Assembly (NCBI GenBank): GCA_016786565.1
Contig: JAEUVY010000079.1
Location: forward strand, 1-46,031
DNA: 46,031 bases
Direction: 5' to 3'
Source: Flavipsychrobacter sp.
Lineage (GTDB): Bacteria > Bacteroidota > Bacteroidia > Chitinophagales > Chitinophagaceae
The notes under the pieces are model-generated. The model saw only the letters and a program-made list of their open reading frames with translations. It made no database searches and was not told the DNA's origin. Positions 42,372 through 46,031 of the stretch are shown piece by piece (positions within the stretch are counted from its first letter, which is position 1; each line of letters opens with the position of its first letter). The translations under genes and the position numbers were made by a program.

Positions 42372-43061
42372 CTATTCTCCGAAAAACCTACGCGCAAAGA
42401 AATCGAGCAGGGTGATATCTACCTGCTCTATGGGGTGGGCGGTGCCGGGCAGAACGGCCATTTGCGCGTTAGGCAGACTTTTATAAACGGCAACTGTCTC
42501 TTCCAGAGAAACCATCTTATCCCTATCGCCGAGGAGCAGCATACACGGTGCGGCGATGCGGGCATATACTTCTTCGGTAAGCACAGGCATCTCGCCCAGA
42601 TCGTGCATCATGGCGGCAGTAGCGTGCAGCACGTCTTTCCAATTGAGTGGAGCATGCCTTTGCGACAGCGTGGCCGCGAACGCCAGCAGCTTCTCTTCAA
42701 TTTTTTCGGGCACCAGCATCTTCACCTCTCTGGCGGCGATCTCTTCTGTCCACTGAAACTTGGTGGCGAGGGTCATTACGCTCTCTATCTTTTCGGGGCA
42801 ATGGGCTGCCAGGTATAATGCCACATAGCCGCCCATGCTGTAACCAAGAACGGAGGCCTGCTCCAACCCATTCAGTTGCATATAGTCGAGCACATCGTTG
42901 GCAAAAACACGAATAGAATATCCCTCGGCATGCGGCGCGACACCACCATGACCTGAAAAACTAAGCGTATGCACATTGTAATGCGCGGCCAGGACCTGAG
43001 CCAGCGGTTGCAACTGATCGGCGGCACCAATAGCGCCATGTAAAAGGAGGAGCGTTTTCAT
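42372..43061 (-). CDS. Alpha/beta-hydrolase-fold protein
   Basis: The ATG at 43061 gives 229 residues and starts MKTLLLLHGAIGAADQL, the usual first strand and oxyanion-hole loop; a longer frame to 43181 adds 40 unrelated residues. The nucleophile elbow is GYSMGG, with the acid in LLGDRDKMVSLEE and the His in GTAHPIEQV, so the triad is complete. HGG in FSGHGGV resembles carboxylester hydrolases and MenH-like enzymes. The substrate cannot be told from sequence; there is no signal peptide. It precedes the BlaI operon on the same strand, but the operators and promoter lie between them. Confidence 0.9.
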   Translation of the reverse strand: MKTLLLLHGAIGAADQLQPLAQVLAAHYNVHTLSFSGHGGVAPHAEGYSIRVFANDVLDYMQLNGLEQASVLGYSMGGYVALYLAAHCPEKIESVMTLATKFQWTEEIAAREVKMLVPEKIEEKLLAFAATLSQRHAPLNWKDVLHATAAMMHDLGEMPVLTEEVYARIAAPCMLLLGDRDKMVSLEETVAVYKSLPNAQMAVLPGTAHPIEQVDITLLDFFARRFFGE

Positions 43062-43229
43062 GAGGGGTGAAGTTAGGGATTTATGGGGTTTGGTTGGATA
43101 AATAAATTGGAGATATCCTGCAGAAAAAAAACACCACATATGGTGCGGGGTGTTGCAAAGGCGGCGCAATTGAAAGCGCAAAATCCAGAACTGGTCGCAA
43201 TATCTAAGAAATGAACTTGCAGCTTTAAT

Positions 43230-43259
43230 TTGCGTGGTGCTCTTTAGTTTTTAACTTTG
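43230..43259 (+). promoter_or_regulatory. Promoter of the DUF262/DUF1524 gene, TTG-N19-TAACTTTG
   Basis: TTG at 43230-43232, exactly 19 bases, and a perfect TAACTTTG at 43252-43259. The ATG is at 43265, only five bases after the -7 box, so transcription would start at or next to the A of the start codon. Confidence 0.65.
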
Positions 43260-43264
43260 TAAAT

Positions 43265-44974
43265 ATGTCAGCAATTAATTTTAATACGTCCAACCAGACC
43301 TACAGGCAACTAATGGGTAATGGTTTAGTTTATAATGTCCCTAGATTTCAGAGAGACTATAGTTGGACAGACGAAGAATGGGATGACCTATGGGCAGACA
43401 TACAAGGGCTATTTCTTACTGATTCGGAACCAGCCCACTATATGGGATATCTGGTACTCCAATCGAAAGACAACAAACGTTTTGACATAATTGACGGACA
43501 GCAGCGCCTCACAACTCTAAGCATTTTTACCTTAGCAATATTAAAGAATTTCGATAATCTCATTTCAGAAGGAGTAGATCCAGAAAACAATTCAAAAAGA
43601 AAAGAGCAACTTCGAGGTTCATTTATCGGGTACCTAGATCCCGTGTCATTGATACCACAATCGAAATTAACGCTTAACCGAAACAACAACTCTTTCTATC
43701 AACACCACCTTGTTCCACTTCAGAAGCTACCAATTAGAGGGTTGAAATATACCGAACATCAAATGAGAAAAGCATTTGAGTGGTTTGAAAATAGAATCAA
43801 GCAGGAATACAGTAATAAGAAGGATGGAGCAGTATTAGCGAAGTTACTAGACCAGTTGAGCGATAGACTCTTTTTCACGGTTATTACTGTAACCGACGAA
43901 CTAAACGCGTATAAAGTATTTGAAACACTAAATGCGAGAGGCGTAAAACTATCGTCCACTGATTTGCTAAAAAACTACTTATTCTCTGTAGTCCACCGAG
44001 AGGTTAATGACGACAGAGAATTAAATATTTTGGATGAACGGTGGGAAATTTTGGTAGGGAAATTGGGCAGTGAAAGCTTTCCAGATTTTCTACGAGCCCA
44101 CTGGAATAGCAGAAATAAGCTTGTACGGTCGTCTGATTTATTTAAAACAATTCGAGCAAAAGTTCTGAACAGACAGCAAGTGTTTGAATTAATACGGGAA
44201 ATGGAGGAAGACGCAGATCCCTATGTTGCCCTTTCAAGACCAGAAGACAGCTTATGGAATACTGAACAAGGAGAATTTATTGAAGAACTTCGAATGTTTA
44301 ATGTTAGGCAACTGTATCCGTTACTTTTGTCTGGTTACAGGAGACTTTCCGAGCCTGATTTTACTATTTTGTTGAAAGCCTGTAGTGTCATTTCTTTCAG
44401 ATATAATGTAATTGGCAATCTCCCAACTAATGAACAGGAGAGGGTATACACAGCAATTTCAGAGCAATTGCACAATCGGAAAGTCACGTCTATACAAGAA
44501 ATATTGCAATCGTTACGATCAATATATCCTGATGATAATTCATTTTACAATTCTTTTAGCGAAAAGCAGTTAAAAACAGCCCAATCAAGAAACAAACGAA
44601 TTGTCAGGTACATTCTCTTTAAAATCGAAAAGCTTTTCTCCGGAAACAATCATGATATGGATAGTGACCAATACAATATTGAACATATTTTACCCGAATT
44701 TCCAGAAAACGATTGGTCACAATTCAACGACAGAGATCACGAATCATTCATTTACAGAATCGGCAATATGACACTAATGAATTCCAATGAAAATCGAGAC
44801 ATTGGAAATGCCGCTTTTGACGTAAAGAAGAACACATACGTGAAGAGTGTTTTTGCAATTACTCGCAAAATAGCAGAAGACAATAGCGACTGGACAATGG
44901 AAAGAATAGCCCACCGTCAAAAATGGATGGCGAATCAAGCGAAAACTATTTGGCGTATAAACCAAATTAGCTGA
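43265..44974 (+). CDS. Fused DUF262/DUF1524 (GmrSD-type) restriction-like protein
   Basis: The protein has 569 residues. The N-terminal DUF262 (GmrS-like, ParB/sulfiredoxin fold) has YNVPRFQRDYSW (23-34), GYLVLQ (61-66) and the nucleotide-binding motif DGQQR (77-81), then ETLNARGVKLSSTDLLKNYL. The C-terminal DUF1524 HNH-type nuclease part has YNIEHILPEF with Glu 473/His 474 and GNMTLMNSNENRDIGNAAF (about 499-517). Single-chain GmrSD proteins are type IV restriction enzymes that cut DNA with modified cytosines such as glucosylated hydroxymethylcytosine, using NTP. The gene stands alone, is AT-rich compared with neighbours, and is probably acquired phage defence. Its specificity cannot be told here. 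Confidence 0.92.
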   Translation: MSAINFNTSNQTYRQLMGNGLVYNVPRFQRDYSWTDEEWDDLWADIQGLFLTDSEPAHYMGYLVLQSKDNKRFDIIDGQQRLTTLSIFTLAILKNFDNLISEGVDPENNSKRKEQLRGSFIGYLDPVSLIPQSKLTLNRNNNSFYQHHLVPLQKLPIRGLKYTEHQMRKAFEWFENRIKQEYSNKKDGAVLAKLLDQLSDRLFFTVITVTDELNAYKVFETLNARGVKLSSTDLLKNYLFSVVHREVNDDRELNILDERWEILVGKLGSESFPDFLRAHWNSRNKLVRSSDLFKTIRAKVLNRQQVFELIREMEEDADPYVALSRPEDSLWNTEQGEFIEELRMFNVRQLYPLLLSGYRRLSEPDFTILLKACSVISFRYNVIGNLPTNEQERVYTAISEQLHNRKVTSIQEILQSLRSIYPDDNSFYNSFSEKQLKTAQSRNKRIVRYILFKIEKLFSGNNHDMDSDQYNIEHILPEFPENDWSQFNDRDHESFIYRIGNMTLMNSNENRDIGNAAFDVKKNTYVKSVFAITRKIAEDNSDWTMERIAHRQKWMANQAKTIWRINQIS

Positions 44975-45081
44975 GAGCCCACACCAGTGCAAGCTGGAGA
45001 CACTCGACAATCTATTTTGCGTTTAGTACGGTTACCCCCCGTATGACGGCAGACAAACTCTGCATAGTAGACTCTGCGCCG

Positions 45082-45633
45082 CTAACGCGCATAGCTGGAT
45101 GTTCCAACCAAGAAAACAGTATCAGAGAAAACACCACCTCTAGCCCACCCGACCGAGGTATCAGGGTCCTTTTCAAAAAGAATAAATTTCAAAGTGTCAG
45201 ACATTGTTGCTGTTGGGCGCCTGACCACTTTACGATCTTCTTCAATCCCACCATCAATCACTTCACCGTTATGGAAATACGCCAAAGTGAATAAGAAGCC
45301 CGAGCTACCCACTCTTTTAAACGGCAAAACGATGTTGAAATCTTTTCCTGCCGTCCTCCCTGCAAGTAAACAGATCTTTGTATCAATGAACCACGCATGT
45401 TCGACCCATGCAGTGTCAAGGCGAATCGTCCCTTTGTGATATTTGAGCGCGAGCGATGATTTTACCGGAACATAAGAACCGATGTAGTTGTCATTAACAA
45501 CTGACTCTTCTCTGGAAACGGAAGCCTGCTCACAATTCGTACATTTCACCTCCAACCTACATAGAAATTCACATAGAACTGTGCCGCAAACAACCAGCAA
45601 CAATAGAACCTTTCCGTATGTAAGCAGTCGCAT
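45082..45633 (-). CDS. Exported or membrane-anchored protein of unknown function
   Basis: The ATG at 45633 gives 183 residues. The N-terminal hydrophobic stretch VLLLLVVCGTVLCEFLC is a signal peptide or anchor; no clean lipobox, although Cys residues are frequent (CRLEVKCTNC). The rest is beta-rich, with SYVPVKSSLALKYHKGTIRL and IVLPFKRVGSSGFLF. No family was recognised. It lies near, and on the opposite strand to, the GmrSD-like gene, 107 bases beyond its stop. Confidence 0.6.
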   Translation of the reverse strand: MRLLTYGKVLLLLVVCGTVLCEFLCRLEVKCTNCEQASVSREESVVNDNYIGSYVPVKSSLALKYHKGTIRLDTAWVEHAWFIDTKICLLAGRTAGKDFNIVLPFKRVGSSGFLFTLAYFHNGEVIDGGIEEDRKVVRRPTATMSDTLKFILFEKDPDTSVGWARGGVFSDTVFLVGTSSYAR

Positions 45634-45770
45634 CAAATGCCAATTGTATTCAATGAATGTAGCACAAAAATCAGTTACAGATATTCAAAATAAGATCATT
45701 TCAAATCGAAGTTGATGCGTGGAGAGAAACAATCCTACTGCACCGAACGACGTAAAAGCGAATCAGCGAC

Positions 45771-46031
45771 CTATTTAACGATTTTGTACCGCAGCAACTC
45801 CCAAACCCTATGGAAAGTCCCTTTATTCAGAACCATTTTCACCATACCTATATTGTGCCGCAGATAGTAGTGAGAGCCCTCCATAACCGGCGTAGTATAA
45901 ACTGAATCATATGCCTTTCCGTTCAGCGTGATAGCACGTGATGACGATAAATAGGAACTGCTTGCTATGCTAAAACCTGTTAAGGGTTTAAACAACGCAA
46001 ACTGCAAGAACTTTTCATACAATGTGTAACT
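45771..46031 (-). CDS. Unrecognised protein, C-terminal part (cut by window edge)
   Basis: The frame is open to the right edge, so only the last 86 residues are seen and the start lies outside; a TTG at 46022 is unlikely to be the true start. Visible are FALFKPLTGFSIASSSYLSS, GKAYDSVYTTPVMEGSHYYL and the basic end WELLRYKIVK. It could be an exported protein like its neighbour at 45082, which lies on the same strand, but there is too little to classify. Confidence 0.55.
   Translation of the reverse strand, partial: SYTLYEKFLQFALFKPLTGFSIASSSYLSSSRAITLNGKAYDSVYTTPVMEGSHYYLRHNIGMVKMVLNKGTFHRVWELLRYKIVK

Noticed and set aside
45030..45076. Possible further copy of the dispersed repeat (GTAGACTCTGCG and TATGACGGCAGAC)
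   Set aside because: Only short fragments match; the CCAAGC end and the hairpin are missing, so the similarity may be chance.

Overview
The window looks like a chromosomal segment from a member of the Bacteroidota, most likely class Chitinophagia (Chitinophagaceae or a close relative). The evidence is three secreted proteins with C-terminal type IX secretion (T9SS) sorting domains, DUF2911, RicT/PSP1, OmpA with thrombospondin type 3 repeats, a BlaI/M56-peptidase pair, and promoters of the Bacteroidota form TTG-N19-TAnnTTTG. No database search was possible, so the taxonomy is inference. No rRNA, tRNA, CRISPR array or complete insertion sequence was recognised.

Layout. 1-5.5 kb: the 3' part of a hybrid histidine kinase converges on a MacB/FtsX-type permease that lies downstream of a T9SS cargo gene. 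5.5-6.4 kb: a solitary ATP synthase gamma-subunit gene (atpG) with its own terminator. 6.5-19.1 kb: a single 12.5-kb gene for a roughly 4,170-residue secreted protein built of about 44 bacterial Ig-like (Big_2) repeats. 19.1-19.6 kb: intergenic region with an orphan plus-strand terminator and a possible small RNA. 19.6-22.2 kb: DUF2911 protein and RicT converge on a shared terminator.

22.2-29.8 kb is an accessory mosaic: a terminase-like HTH gene plus a HEAT-repeat gene, a HigBA toxin-antitoxin module, two lipoproteins, two membrane proteins and a DUF4268 protein. Short dispersed palindromic repeats lie between them. One repeat family combines a sequence-variable but stem-conserving hairpin with a conserved core, and is the best candidate here for an undescribed element.

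29.9-43.1 kb returns to core-like genes: a PqqB-like metallo-hydrolase, a TonB-family protein, an OmpA/TSP3 protein that follows a glycine-rich/PKD T9SS protein, truA, a DUF2157-like membrane protein, the BlaR-like M56 peptidase with its BlaI repressor (two operators around the -10-like box), and an alpha/beta hydrolase. 43.2-46.0 kb: an AT-rich fused DUF262/DUF1524 (GmrSD-type) restriction-like gene whose promoter predicts a leaderless mRNA, then two unrecognised small genes, the last cut by the window edge.

The dominant theme is the cell surface: T9SS cargo proteins, OmpA, TonB and lipoproteins, plus sensory regulation and scattered defence or stability modules (HigBA, GmrSD-like, terminase-like HTH).
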